Below, one piece after another: positions 1 through 8,605 of a stretch of 64,000 bases of DNA (the first letter of the stretch is position 1; every line of letters starts with the position of its first letter). Under the pieces are notes generated by a model. The model was not told the DNA's origin and ran no database searches. It saw nothing but the letters and a program-made list of their open reading frames with translations. Origin of the DNA: UBA7662 sp036787895 (GTDB lineage: Bacteria; Bacteroidota; Bacteroidia; UBA7662); NCBI GenBank assembly GCA_036787895.1, contig DAIQOK010000003.1, forward strand, positions 62,001 through 126,000, read 5' to 3'. The position numbers and the translations under genes are program-made.

Positions 1-902
1 AATTTAAAAGTTACATCGATGTACAAGGCCGGGTTGATGCCCGCGAAGATGTGGATGTATCGGCTAAAACCATGGGCAATATCAAAACCATTCATGTAAA
101 AGTTGGTCAAACGGTGAGTAAAGACCAGGTATTGGCTGAACTCGACAACGACCCGATAAAGAAGAACATCGATCAATTAAAAAGTCAACTCGCTTTTGTA
201 ACAACTATTTTCAAAAAGCGGGAAAGTCTTTGGAAACAGAAAATTGGTAGTGAAGTCGAATATCTCGCTGCCAAAAACGACAAGGAAAGTCTGGAGTTAA
301 GTCTAGCCACTTTGAACGAGCAGCTCGAAATGAGCCGGATTAAATCGCCTATCAGCGGTGTTGTAGATGATGTGAACATCAAAATCGGTCAGGCTGTTCA
401 GCCTGGGGTACCAGCTTTCAAAGTGGTTAACTATAACGATTTGCGTGTGATTGCCGAGTTAGCCGAAAGCCATATTGCCAAAGTAAAACAAGGCGATAAG
501 GTGAAACTTTATTTCAAAGACCTCAACAAAGAAGTTGATGCTGTGGTGAGTTTTACAGCTAAAACCATTAATCAGATCAACCGTACTTTTCGGGTCGAAA
601 TTCAACTAAGTGCCAACAACAGGGAGTATTTTCCCAATATGATAACGCTGGTCCGCATCAACGACTACACCAATCCATCGGCCCTGGTGATTCCGGTTAA
701 CCTCATTCAACGATCGGAACAAGGCGACTTCGTATTCGTTGCCAGCAGTAAAGACAATCAAAAAGTAGCAGAAAAGCGAAACATCACCACTGGCAAAAGT
801 TATGGTGCCAGCATAGAGGTGTTAAGCGGACTTAGCGAAGGTGAAGCGGTTATTACAACCGGTTATACCGACCTGAACGAAGGCCAGATCATCAATTTCT
901 GA
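1..902 (+). CDS. RND efflux periplasmic adaptor (MFP/HlyD family), 5' truncated by window edge
   Basis: The reading frame is open from the first bases of the window (codons from position 3), so the start lies upstream; the GTG at 51 is internal. The visible part begins with the first biotinyl-lipoyl half (GNIKTIHVKVGQTV), continues through a charged helical hairpin and the second lipoyl half (RIKSPISGVVDDVNIKIGQ), then beta-barrel and membrane-proximal domains. Such adaptors link an inner-membrane RND pump to an outer-membrane channel in the periplasm. The pump gene follows 24 bases downstream, so the two are probably co-transcribed, with any TolC-like gene probably upstream. The substrate cannot be told from sequence. 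Confidence 0.9.
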   Translation, partial: FKSYIDVQGRVDAREDVDVSAKTMGNIKTIHVKVGQTVSKDQVLAELDNDPIKKNIDQLKSQLAFVTTIFKKRESLWKQKIGSEVEYLAAKNDKESLELSLATLNEQLEMSRIKSPISGVVDDVNIKIGQAVQPGVPAFKVVNYNDLRVIAELAESHIAKVKQGDKVKLYFKDLNKEVDAVVSFTAKTINQINRTFRVEIQLSANNREYFPNMITLVRINDYTNPSALVIPVNLIQRSEQGDFVFVASSKDNQKVAEKRNITTGKSYGASIEVLSGLSEGEAVITTGYTDLNEGQIINF

Positions 903-926
903 AACCCAACCCTCTAAAACGCCACA

Positions 927-3900
927 ATGAGCGCCCCAAAATACAAAGAATTTAAACCCACCAGCTGGGCGATAGATAATAAGGTGAGTATTTTCATCTT
1001 ATCTATCATCATCACCCTGGCTGGCCTGCAGGTTTATAACACTATTCCGAAAGAGCAATTCCCGGAGATAGTAATACCCACCATTTATGTAAGTACCGTA
1101 TATCCGGGCACTTCTCCGGCTGATATGGAGAACCTGGTTACCAAACCCATCGAAAAGGAAATCAAAGCCATTTCCGGCATCAAAAAACTGACTTCCAACT
1201 CGCTGCAGGATTTCTCTAATGTGATTGTTGAGTTTGGCACTGAAGTGAATGTGGCCGAGGCCAAACAAAAAATCAAGGATGCGGTAGACAAAGCCCGGTC
1301 TGAACTGCCCACCGACCTTCCTCAGGAACCGGTAGTGCTTGAAATCGACTTGTCGGAGATCCCCATTATGTATGTCAACATTTCGGGAAATTTCGACCTG
1401 GCACGCCTCAAACAATACGCCGACAACATCAAGGACAAAATTGAAGGTGTAAAAACCATCAACCGGGTTGACCTGGTAGGAGCCCTCGACCGTGAAGTTC
1501 AAGTGGATGTAGATATGTACCGCATGCATGCGGCACAAATTACCATGGACGATATTGAAAGGGCCATCAAATATGAGAACATGACCATTTCGGGCGGTAG
1601 CGTGAATACCGGTCCGATGAAGCGTGCCATTCGAGTGGTGGGCGAATTTAAAGAGGTGAGTGAACTCGAAAACATTATCGTCACTGCCCTGCCCGGAACG
1701 CCTGTCTACCTCAAAGACATCGCCACCATACACGACGGTTTTAAGGAAAAAGAATCATATGCCCGTTTGAACGGTGAAAATGTAATCACGCTTAATGTCA
1801 TCAAACGTTCCGGTGAAAACCTCATCGCTACAGCCGATGATATACGAGCACTCATTGAGGCCGAAAAAGACAAACTTCCAAAGGACCTTAAAATCACCAT
1901 CACCGGCGACCAAAGCGTATTTACCCGTACAACCGTACACGACCTGGTAAATACCATCATCATCGGTTTTATATTAGTTACCCTCGTTTTGATGTTCTTC
2001 ATGGGCACCACCAATGCCATGTTTGTGGGTTTATCGGTGCCCCTCTCTAGCTTCCTGGCCTTCCTATTCATGCCAAGTATCGACTTTACGCTCAATATGA
2101 TCGTATTGTTCTCCCTACTTATGGCGCTTGGTGTGGTGGTGGATGATGCCATTGTAGTTATTGAAAATACCCACCGCATCTTTGCGAATGGCAGACGAAA
2201 GATTACCGATGCAGCCAAAGAAGCAGCTGGCGAGGTATTTATGCCCGTATTAGCCGGAACGCTCACCACTGTTGCGCCCTTTTTACCTTTGGCCTTTTGG
2301 GGTGGCGTTGTAGGCAAGTTTATGTTTTTCTTGCCGATTACCTTAATTCTGACTCTCATGGCTTCGTTGTTGGTGGCCTATATCATCAACCCGGTTTTTG
2401 CTGCCCAGTTTATGAAGCCGGAGTTCAGAAATGAAGATGATTTCGCGAAAAAAACCAAAAAACGCAGTCTACAAATTGCTTCATTGGGTTTTGCCGGACT
2501 GGCTACCATCATGTACCTAAGTGGAAGCACCGGTATGGGTAACTTCCTGCTTTTTGTCGTGGGTTTACTTTGGTTGAACCGCTATGTACTTTCCCCAGCC
2601 ATTATCAAATTCCAGGACAAACAGTGGCCGGTTGTTCAGGGCAGCTACGAACGTTTATTGCGTTGGGCACTCACCGGACGCCGTCCGGTCGCGCTACTTG
2701 TGAGTATGTTGGTTTTGCTGGTCGCTACCTTTATAATTACCGGTATGGCCGCTAATTCCGGTCGTTTAAAAGTTACCTTCTTCCCGGAAGGTGATCCGAA
2801 CTTTGTTTACACCTACATCACGCTACCGGTAGGTACCGATCAGGCAGTGACCGATTCGGTGACTAAAATTGTGGAAGAACGGGTAAGCAAGGTTATTGGA
2901 AAAAACAACCCCATCGTTGAATCCCTGATCGCGAATGTTGCCATTGGCGCAGGCGACCCCATGGCTGGGGATAATGCCACTTCACCGAATAAGGGCAAAG
3001 TCACGGTAGCATTTGTAGAATTTGCCAAACGTAATGGCGAATCAACTGTCCCTTATCTTGATTCCATTCGTCAGGTCGTAAAAGGTATGCCAGGCGTTGA
3101 AATTGCCGTGGATAAAGAGCAAAATGGCCCACCAACCGGCAAACCTATCAATATCGAAATCAGTGGCGACGATTTCGCGGTGCTTGGCGAGGTTTCGAAT
3201 AAACTTAAACGTTATCTCGACTCTCTGCAGATTGCCGGGGTAGAGGAACTGAAAAGCGACCTCGAAATCAGCAAGCCTGAATTGCTCATTTCCATCGACA
3301 GAGAACGGGCCCAACGCGAAGGTTTGAGTACTGCCCAAATTGGCTCCGAAATCCGTGCTGCCGTATTTGGTAAAGAAGTCAGCAAATATCGTGATGCCAA
3401 CGATGAGATACCTATTCAGCTACGTTACAGCATTGATCAGCGTCAGGATGTAGAGCAGCTTATCAACACACGCATTACCTACCGGGACATGAATGCCGGT
3501 GGCGCCATTCGGCAAATTCCTTTGTCGTCGGTGGCCAAAATTGAATACACCAACAGTTATGGCAGCATCAAACGCAAAAACCAAAAACGGGTGGTAACCA
3601 TGTCGTCGAATGTTTTGAGCGGCTATACGGCTAACGAAGTAGTATTTGAAATCAACAAGGCCCTGGCCGATTTTGATGCCCCGGAGGGTTATACCATTGC
3701 CATGACTGGCGAGCAGGAGGAACAAGCCGAAACCGGCGCCTTCCTGAGTACGGCCATGCTTATTTCGATTGGATTGATTTTTATGATTTTGGTGATTCAA
3801 TTCAACTCAGTAAACAAAAGTTTAATTATTCTCTCGGAGATTGTCTTCTCCATTATTGGCGTGCTGTTGGGCTTTATTATAACAGGTATGTCTATCTCGG

Positions 3901-4334
3901 TGGTGATGACCGGTATTGGTATCGTAGCCTTAGCGGGCATAGTGGTTAAAAACGGTATCCTTATCGTGGAATACATTGATGTGATGCTCGAAAAGCCGGG
4001 GACCTCCTTGCGCGAAGCCATCATTCAGGCCGGTAAAATCCGCATGACCCCTGTTATGCTTACCGCCTTTTCAACCATACTTGGCTTAATTCCATTGGCT
4101 GTTGGGTTGAATATCGACTTCGGCACCTTATTCAGTGAGCTGAATCCGCATATTTTCTTTGGTGGTGACAGTGTAGCCTTCTTTGGTCCCTTGAGCTGGA
4201 CCATCATATTCGGTTTGGCCTTTGCAACTTTCCTCACGCTAATTTTGGTGCCCATCATGTATTACATCACTTATCGCAACCAAATCAGAAGAAAATTCAT
4301 TGCGAGGAAACTAAAACGTCTGGCTTACCGTTAA
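927..4334 (+). CDS. Efflux RND transporter permease (AcrB/HAE1-like)
   Basis: A 1135-residue proton-driven inner-membrane exporter. The first transmembrane helix lies near residues 18-38, followed by a large periplasmic loop. TM4 carries the paired proton-relay aspartates D406/D407 in GVVVDDAIVVIE, and the C-terminal half carries the conserved Lys in GIVVKNGILIVEY. It is longer than AcrB partly because residues about 510-570 hold two extra hydrophobic stretches between the canonical halves, so 14 rather than 12 membrane helices are likely. ATG at 927 follows the adaptor gene closely. No outer-membrane partner follows. Drug or solute specificity is unknown. Confidence 0.93.
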   Translation: MSAPKYKEFKPTSWAIDNKVSIFILSIIITLAGLQVYNTIPKEQFPEIVIPTIYVSTVYPGTSPADMENLVTKPIEKEIKAISGIKKLTSNSLQDFSNVIVEFGTEVNVAEAKQKIKDAVDKARSELPTDLPQEPVVLEIDLSEIPIMYVNISGNFDLARLKQYADNIKDKIEGVKTINRVDLVGALDREVQVDVDMYRMHAAQITMDDIERAIKYENMTISGGSVNTGPMKRAIRVVGEFKEVSELENIIVTALPGTPVYLKDIATIHDGFKEKESYARLNGENVITLNVIKRSGENLIATADDIRALIEAEKDKLPKDLKITITGDQSVFTRTTVHDLVNTIIIGFILVTLVLMFFMGTTNAMFVGLSVPLSSFLAFLFMPSIDFTLNMIVLFSLLMALGVVVDDAIVVIENTHRIFANGRRKITDAAKEAAGEVFMPVLAGTLTTVAPFLPLAFWGGVVGKFMFFLPITLILTLMASLLVAYIINPVFAAQFMKPEFRNEDDFAKKTKKRSLQIASLGFAGLATIMYLSGSTGMGNFLLFVVGLLWLNRYVLSPAIIKFQDKQWPVVQGSYERLLRWALTGRRPVALLVSMLVLLVATFIITGMAANSGRLKVTFFPEGDPNFVYTYITLPVGTDQAVTDSVTKIVEERVSKVIGKNNPIVESLIANVAIGAGDPMAGDNATSPNKGKVTVAFVEFAKRNGESTVPYLDSIRQVVKGMPGVEIAVDKEQNGPPTGKPINIEISGDDFAVLGEVSNKLKRYLDSLQIAGVEELKSDLEISKPELLISIDRERAQREGLSTAQIGSEIRAAVFGKEVSKYRDANDEIPIQLRYSIDQRQDVEQLINTRITYRDMNAGGAIRQIPLSSVAKIEYTNSYGSIKRKNQKRVVTMSSNVLSGYTANEVVFEINKALADFDAPEGYTIAMTGEQEEQAETGAFLSTAMLISIGLIFMILVIQFNSVNKSLIILSEIVFSIIGVLLGFIITGMSISVVMTGIGIVALAGIVVKNGILIVEYIDVMLEKPGTSLREAIIQAGKIRMTPVMLTAFSTILGLIPLAVGLNIDFGTLFSELNPHIFFGGDSVAFFGPLSWTIIFGLAFATFLTLILVPIMYYITYRNQIRRKFIARKLKRLAYR

Positions 4335-4361
4335 GACTACATTCAACCCGTAAAAAATTGA

Positions 4362-4440
4362 CATCCCGGCGATTCGCCGGTAGTTTTTCATAGGTTTAGT
4401 TTGGTTGACCCGCGCGCTGTGAAGCGTGCGGGTTTTTTTA
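4362..4440 (+). ncRNA. Structured intergenic RNA element, copy 1 (terminator-like)
   Basis: Order: a hairpin CCGGCG-ATT-CGCCGG; a linker containing TTTTCATAGGTTTAGTTTGG (from 4385) then TTG; a second hairpin with a 9-bp stem (4408-4416 with 4425-4433) closing the loop CTGTGAAG; then a T-run. The linker and loop recur exactly at 22421-22475, where the stem bases differ but still pair. It may be the 3' part of a small RNA or a conserved terminator family. It lies after the pump gene and about 130 bases before the next promoter box, so it is probably not a leader of the head-GIN gene. Confidence 0.6.
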
Positions 4441-4563
4441 TGGACAAACTTCAAGACAATTAATCCGGCCAATTTGAACCGATATTCTACCATGAACAGG
4501 GTATTTTTATACATAATTACGGTATTTATCAAGCCTTTAGCTATAAAATATAAGAAATGAACC

Positions 4564-4571
4564 TACTTTTG
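4564..4571 (+). promoter_or_regulatory. Bacteroidota-type -7 box (TACTTTTG)
   Basis: TACTTTTG matches the TAnnTTTG consensus of the Bacteroidota housekeeping sigma factor exactly. No good TTTG lies at the expected spacing upstream, so the -33 half is weak. It implies a short leader before the GTG at 4591 and supports that start. Confidence 0.45.
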
Positions 4572-4590
4572 CAGGCGAAGACTAAACCTG

Positions 4591-5313
4591 GTGAAAACGA
4601 ATTTTAAAAGCTTTTGGCTCTGGCTTGGCTTACTCCTATTTATAGGTAGCAGTTGTAACCGCATCTTGTGTGTTCAGGGAGGTGGTATTAAAGAAAGTAC
4701 CGAACGGGAAAGTTCTGGCTTTACAGGTATACAGTTGCGCTTTGATGGCCATGTCAACGTAAGTCAGGGCAATCGTACCGAAATCATCATCATCGCTCCG
4801 CCCCATATCCAACCACTCATCAAAACTGAGGTTGTTGAAGGCGAATTAGTCATCAGCACCACCAAATGTTTGTTAACCGCCGCCAAGGATGTCGATATTT
4901 TCGTAACTCTTCCGCGCCTGACCAACCTGAAAGTTGTTGGTGACGGACAAATAAACGGGCTTAATAAGTTCACCGCTGTAGATTTGGATGTGCAAATTGA
5001 AGGTGGCGGCAAGATTAAATTACTCGCCGACTTGTCATCGGTGGAGATTAAGATGAACGGCAGCGGCCTCGTTCATCTAGCCGGCAAAACGGAGAGCAAT
5101 TATATGGAAATCAAAGGCAGTGGTAAGCTCCAGCTTTTTGAGTTGAATAGTGACTTTACCTATATCGACTTAGACGGTCCCGCCAACATTGAGGTAAATA
5201 CCCGTAATAATTTAAACATTCGCGCAAATGGCAACGGCGAAATCATGTACAAAGGCAAACCTGCCGTTGAGCATCGTTTTTTGGGTAATGCCAAGCTCAT
5301 CGACATGAATTAA
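4591..5313 (+). CDS. Head-GIN domain (DUF2807) putative auto-transporter adhesin lipoprotein
   Basis: A 240-residue protein with an N-terminal hydrophobic segment ending in a lipobox-like GSSC (near residue 22), so probably a lipoprotein. The rest is a repetitive right-handed beta pattern typical of the DUF2807 head-GIN family: FTGIQLRFDGHVNVSQG, then repeated I-x-G-x-G-x-I turns. The family is common in Bacteroidota as surface or periplasmic proteins of unknown role. GTG is used as start; a TAnnTTTG box 20 bases upstream and the signal peptide beginning at once support it. It is monocistronic, ending at a strong terminator. Confidence 0.8.
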   Translation: MKTNFKSFWLWLGLLLFIGSSCNRILCVQGGGIKESTERESSGFTGIQLRFDGHVNVSQGNRTEIIIIAPPHIQPLIKTEVVEGELVISTTKCLLTAAKDVDIFVTLPRLTNLKVVGDGQINGLNKFTAVDLDVQIEGGGKIKLLADLSSVEIKMNGSGLVHLAGKTESNYMEIKGSGKLQLFELNSDFTYIDLDGPANIEVNTRNNLNIRANGNGEIMYKGKPAVEHRFLGNAKLIDMN

Positions 5314-5320
5314 AAACTCA

Positions 5321-5356
5321 AAAGTCCCGGTTTATGATTAAACCGGGACTTTTTTA
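5321..5356. terminator. Bidirectional terminator between convergent genes
   Basis: A perfect 14-bp stem (5321-5334 with 5339-5352) with loop TGAT. It has A-rich and T-rich flanks on both sides, so it serves the head-GIN gene (+) and the hydrolase gene (-). Confidence 0.9.
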
Positions 5357-5379
5357 TCTTTTAGGACCCAACTGAAGCT

Positions 5380-6321
5380 TTATTTCAGAAAATCGACAAC
5401 TGCCTGATTAAAAGCTGTGGCAGCTTCGAATTGAACGAAGTGTCCAACCTGAGGCAATAATACCAACGTATGATGCGGGATATATTTAGCCGCTGCAGCT
5501 ATACTGGCTGTGGTACCGCCATTCAGAAAACGATTGGGTATCAGTTGATCATTGGCACCAAAAACCACGAGCACCGGCATTTTTAGTTCCGGTAAACGAT
5601 GAAATACGGTTTCATTCACCATGCCTTGCACCCCTTTGGGGATGATGTAACAATACCAATCGAAATCTACAGCTGTCCGTATGGCCAGGCGGTCGCGTAT
5701 CATAAAATTTGCCTCGTCCGGAAAATTGTAGAAGTTGCTGTGGTAGTTTTGCACTATGGCTTTGGCGGGGGTAAGTTTGGTTCCTCGAGCCGTGACCACA
5801 TCCCGGAACCAGGCTTTTTCGCCTGCATCGAAGGTTTCGAAACCAGCCGGAGCAGCGAGTATGAGCTTGTTTATCCTTTCAGGCGCCAGCAATGCAGCCA
5901 TAATAGCTATCTGGCCACCCATGGAATGACCGGTCAGCGTGAAAGTTTTCAGCCCAAGTTTATCTGCAAAACTCAGGACAATGCGTGCATTATAAACCAT
6001 GCCGCCATCGTACTCTCCTTTGGCCGACTTACCATATCCCGGCAAATCGATAGCAATGCAGCGATAATTTTTGGATAATTCAGCCAATTGTTTTTTCCAG
6101 GCCGGCGCATAGGATCCTAAACCATGGATAAAGATGATAGTTGGTGCATCAAGAGGCCCCTCGTCCATGTAGGCGAGTTGATGTATCTCATCCAGTTGTA
6201 ACTTCTTAACACTAAATGGATACTCCAGCTCTTCCATGGCTTGCAGCGGTTGGTGACTGAATGGACGGGCACAGCCCACCAACAGCAAGGCAACAAATAC
6301 ACTAAATCGTAAAATATTCAT
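5380..6321 (-). CDS. Alpha/beta hydrolase, predicted lipoprotein
   Basis: A 313-residue alpha/beta-hydrolase-fold enzyme. Residues 1-17 form a lipoprotein signal with lipobox LLVGC (C17). The oxyanion motif HGLG is near residue 66, nucleophile S133 sits in GHSMGG, the acid is probably the Asp in VFGANDQLIP, and the His is in LPQVGHFVQFE, so the triad looks complete. It is therefore an envelope-anchored esterase, lipase or C-C hydrolase; the substrate is unknown. It starts 10 bases after the porin-like gene ends and is probably co-transcribed with it. It ends at the shared terminator. Confidence 0.85.
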   Translation of the reverse strand: MNILRFSVFVALLLVGCARPFSHQPLQAMEELEYPFSVKKLQLDEIHQLAYMDEGPLDAPTIIFIHGLGSYAPAWKKQLAELSKNYRCIAIDLPGYGKSAKGEYDGGMVYNARIVLSFADKLGLKTFTLTGHSMGGQIAIMAALLAPERINKLILAAPAGFETFDAGEKAWFRDVVTARGTKLTPAKAIVQNYHSNFYNFPDEANFMIRDRLAIRTAVDFDWYCYIIPKGVQGMVNETVFHRLPELKMPVLVVFGANDQLIPNRFLNGGTTASIAAAAKYIPHHTLVLLPQVGHFVQFEAATAFNQAVVDFLK

Positions 6322-6331
6322 AAGGCGGCGC

Positions 6332-7885
6332 TTAAAAAATTAACCAGCGATAAACCATCAAAACCATCCATGGATCCACCGGGCGACTGGTTTGGTTACC
6401 ATTCATCAAGGGCGAATCATAAAAATTACCCAAACTCAAATAAGCTGCATGAAGCTCCATATCCATAAATACTTTCGGCACATACCGCAACTTAAAGTTG
6501 ACCTCCGTTCCCAGAACTTTACCTCCCCCGGCGGGTGTAGCATTCGACATGGCATAAGCCATACCTACTTTGGCATCCAGCTTATTGGGTTTAAAGGAAC
6601 GATGGTAGTTGAAGGTACCGCCGAGCAAACCATAACCGGCATTGGAAATGTCGTTTACTGCCGAAACAAAACGGTTGACCACATTACCATGGGTAAAGAG
6701 CAAATAGGCCCCATGATTAATAAATATCGCTGCAGGCGTGCCCCAGGTATTACCGGTGATTACCCCGTTATAGACCCGGTTGTTCTGATTTTTATCTCCG
6801 CTGGTAAAAATCAGGTCTGTCATAACCACATCTTCATTGGTTTGACCATATTTATAGCCTGAGCGAAGATTGGCTCCCACACCCCTGATGCTGAATAATC
6901 GACTATTGTTGTCGGCCTGCCTGATTTGGCCGAAATTGCTGTTCACATAGCCCGAAACCAGCCAGCGGCCGGTATGAAAACCGGCATTGTAAGAACCATT
7001 GGTTCCCAGCCAAAAAACATCGGCCTTAAAAGGAGTTGCTCCCAGGGCAAAACGATACGCCCCGTTCATTTCGGCCAAAGAAGAGCCTGGACCATTGCCA
7101 ATAGCGCCTCCCTGCCCATTGGCACGATCGGAAACATACCAAAACGACAAAGCTTGGGTCCAGCGTTTGGTAAAATCTCTTTCGTAACTCGCCATTGTCA
7201 GGGTCACATCATCGTTGAGGTGAATATTATTTTCATAGAGCTGATAAAAGCCCAGACTATACCGTTCAAAATCCAGATCACGGCGAATATTTATACCAAC
7301 CCCATCAGTACCCCAATAACTTAGTCGGTAACCCGTACTCATCAATTCATCAAAAAGTACCCGATAAGGATTAGCGGGGTTATCGAACATTCGCTGTAAG
7401 CCTAGGTTAATGAACCAGCCATTTCCGGGGATAAATTCAAGCTCCACATTTTGGGTCTGCAAATTCACCATATCACCGGCTATGGCAGCCCCTTGATTCC
7501 CGGCGGCACCATAACTGTTATCCCCCCAGGTCCAGTCGATTTCGAAAGAAGTTCGCAGCAGCACCTTGCCATCGAGTAGCCGAGGTTTGTAAATAAAAAA
7601 AGGCAACAACCGCTGCTCGAAATAACTCGAACGACCTTTGTGAGTCGTAGAGGTATTGGAGCCAAACATGCGACCAATAACTTGGCCTTGAAAAAAAGGC
7701 TGTGTAACCTGGAGGTTGTTATTCACCCATTGATTATAGAACAATGCGAATACCTGGAGTTCTTTCTCCTCTTTTTGAGGTACTGGCCGGTCGAGCCATT
7801 GAATGCCATTGCCGGTATTGTCTTGGGCATAAACCGACAGGCCGAACAGCAACAGCCCCATTCCGAATCCTAGTCTTTTTACCAT
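6332..7885 (-). CDS. Outer-membrane beta-barrel (porin / alginate-export-like)
   Basis: A 517-residue protein with signal peptide MVKRLGFGMGLLLFGLSVYAQ. The remainder is a chain of alternating amphipathic strands rich in Tyr/Trp/Gly and ends in an aromatic residue (VYRWLIF), as outer-membrane barrels do. The layout resembles alginate-export or Bacteroidota porin-like proteins, but this is fold-level only. An upstream in-frame ATG at 7927 would add 14 residues and place the terminator hairpin (7903-7931) inside the coding region, so the ATG at 7885 is preferred. Likely operon with the downstream hydrolase. Confidence 0.7.
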   Translation of the reverse strand: MVKRLGFGMGLLLFGLSVYAQDNTGNGIQWLDRPVPQKEEKELQVFALFYNQWVNNNLQVTQPFFQGQVIGRMFGSNTSTTHKGRSSYFEQRLLPFFIYKPRLLDGKVLLRTSFEIDWTWGDNSYGAAGNQGAAIAGDMVNLQTQNVELEFIPGNGWFINLGLQRMFDNPANPYRVLFDELMSTGYRLSYWGTDGVGINIRRDLDFERYSLGFYQLYENNIHLNDDVTLTMASYERDFTKRWTQALSFWYVSDRANGQGGAIGNGPGSSLAEMNGAYRFALGATPFKADVFWLGTNGSYNAGFHTGRWLVSGYVNSNFGQIRQADNNSRLFSIRGVGANLRSGYKYGQTNEDVVMTDLIFTSGDKNQNNRVYNGVITGNTWGTPAAIFINHGAYLLFTHGNVVNRFVSAVNDISNAGYGLLGGTFNYHRSFKPNKLDAKVGMAYAMSNATPAGGGKVLGTEVNFKLRYVPKVFMDMELHAAYLSLGNFYDSPLMNGNQTSRPVDPWMVLMVYRWLIF

Positions 7886-7902
7886 AACCGCTGAGCTAAA
7901 AC

Positions 7903-7931
7903 AAAGGTGGCGGAATGTATCCGCCACCTTT
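7903..7931 (-). terminator. Terminator after the lipocalin-like gene
   Basis: A 12-bp stem (7903-7914 with 7920-7931) with loop ATGTA; on the minus strand it is followed by TTTGTTTT. It separates the lipocalin-like gene from the porin-like gene. Confidence 0.8.
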
Positions 7932-7947
7932 TTTCATTTGAGTTAAA

Positions 7948-8475
7948 TTAAAGTTTTCTGAATTTCTGCAAATTCCAGCCAGGCTGTAAACCAGGGCCTG
8001 CTGTTGTTCCAAAGCCGGTTGCCGGCGTTGGACCGGTAAATCCGGTCAAGGTTGGATTGGTTTGTAACACCTCATAGTACATACTGTCGGGACTGGCCGT
8101 ATAGACCTCAAAGATACCCTCAGAAGTTACTGCCGAAGGGGAAGACTGGTTTAAGGTAATGGTATAGATGTTACCCACATTCGACTTCGTGGCGGTCCAT
8201 GTACCCGAAAAGACGAGTGCAGTACCGGCTGTATCGAAACTTTTTACCTCATAGGTGTTATTGGCACTGAAGCTGGCCCAGATCGAATCGGAATTCACCG
8301 GTGGAAAGCGAAGTAAAAAAGCAATATCCGCACCTACCGATTTCCAGTTACCCACAATTGGGTTGGCAGCCGGTGTTGGGGTTGGTGTTGTTGTATCATC
8401 ATCTTTTTCACAAGCAGTGAAAGTGAATACCATAGCCATGGCCAGGATGAACAGGGAAAATGTTGTTTTTTTCAT
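7948..8475 (-). CDS. Lipocalin-like lipoprotein
   Basis: A 175-residue predicted lipoprotein with lipobox TFTAC, then an acidic and Thr/Pro-rich linker (EKDDDTTTPTPTP). A small beta-sheet domain follows, beginning with the NPIVGNWKSVG motif typical of lipocalin-like (DUF5004/DUF4923-type) Bacteroidota proteins and containing the FSGTWTAT strand. These are usually surface- or periplasm-facing and of unknown ligand. It has its own terminator and an approximately 130-base upstream region, so it is monocistronic. Confidence 0.65.
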   Translation of the reverse strand: MKKTTFSLFILAMAMVFTFTACEKDDDTTTPTPTPAANPIVGNWKSVGADIAFLLRFPPVNSDSIWASFSANNTYEVKSFDTAGTALVFSGTWTATKSNVGNIYTITLNQSSPSAVTSEGIFEVYTASPDSMYYEVLQTNPTLTGFTGPTPATGFGTTAGPGLQPGWNLQKFRKL

Positions 8476-8605
8476 AGAAAATAGCTTGTTTATTAAGTTT
8501 ACATTAAGCTACGGCTAAGGTTTTGACTTTAATTTTTTTAGAATGGCTTGTTTAAGGTCGACTTAAAGGTGAATATGGAAAATTTCAATATTATAATCCT
8601 GTATT

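Noticed and set aside
999..1733. Long reverse-strand open frame under the RND pump
   Set aside because: Antisense shadow of a clearly conserved gene; composition and lack of motifs argue against coding.
8540..8570. GTCGACTTAA near-palindrome as the same operator as at 20846
   Set aside because: A single isolated hexamer without clustering or symmetry like the 20836-21034 boxes.
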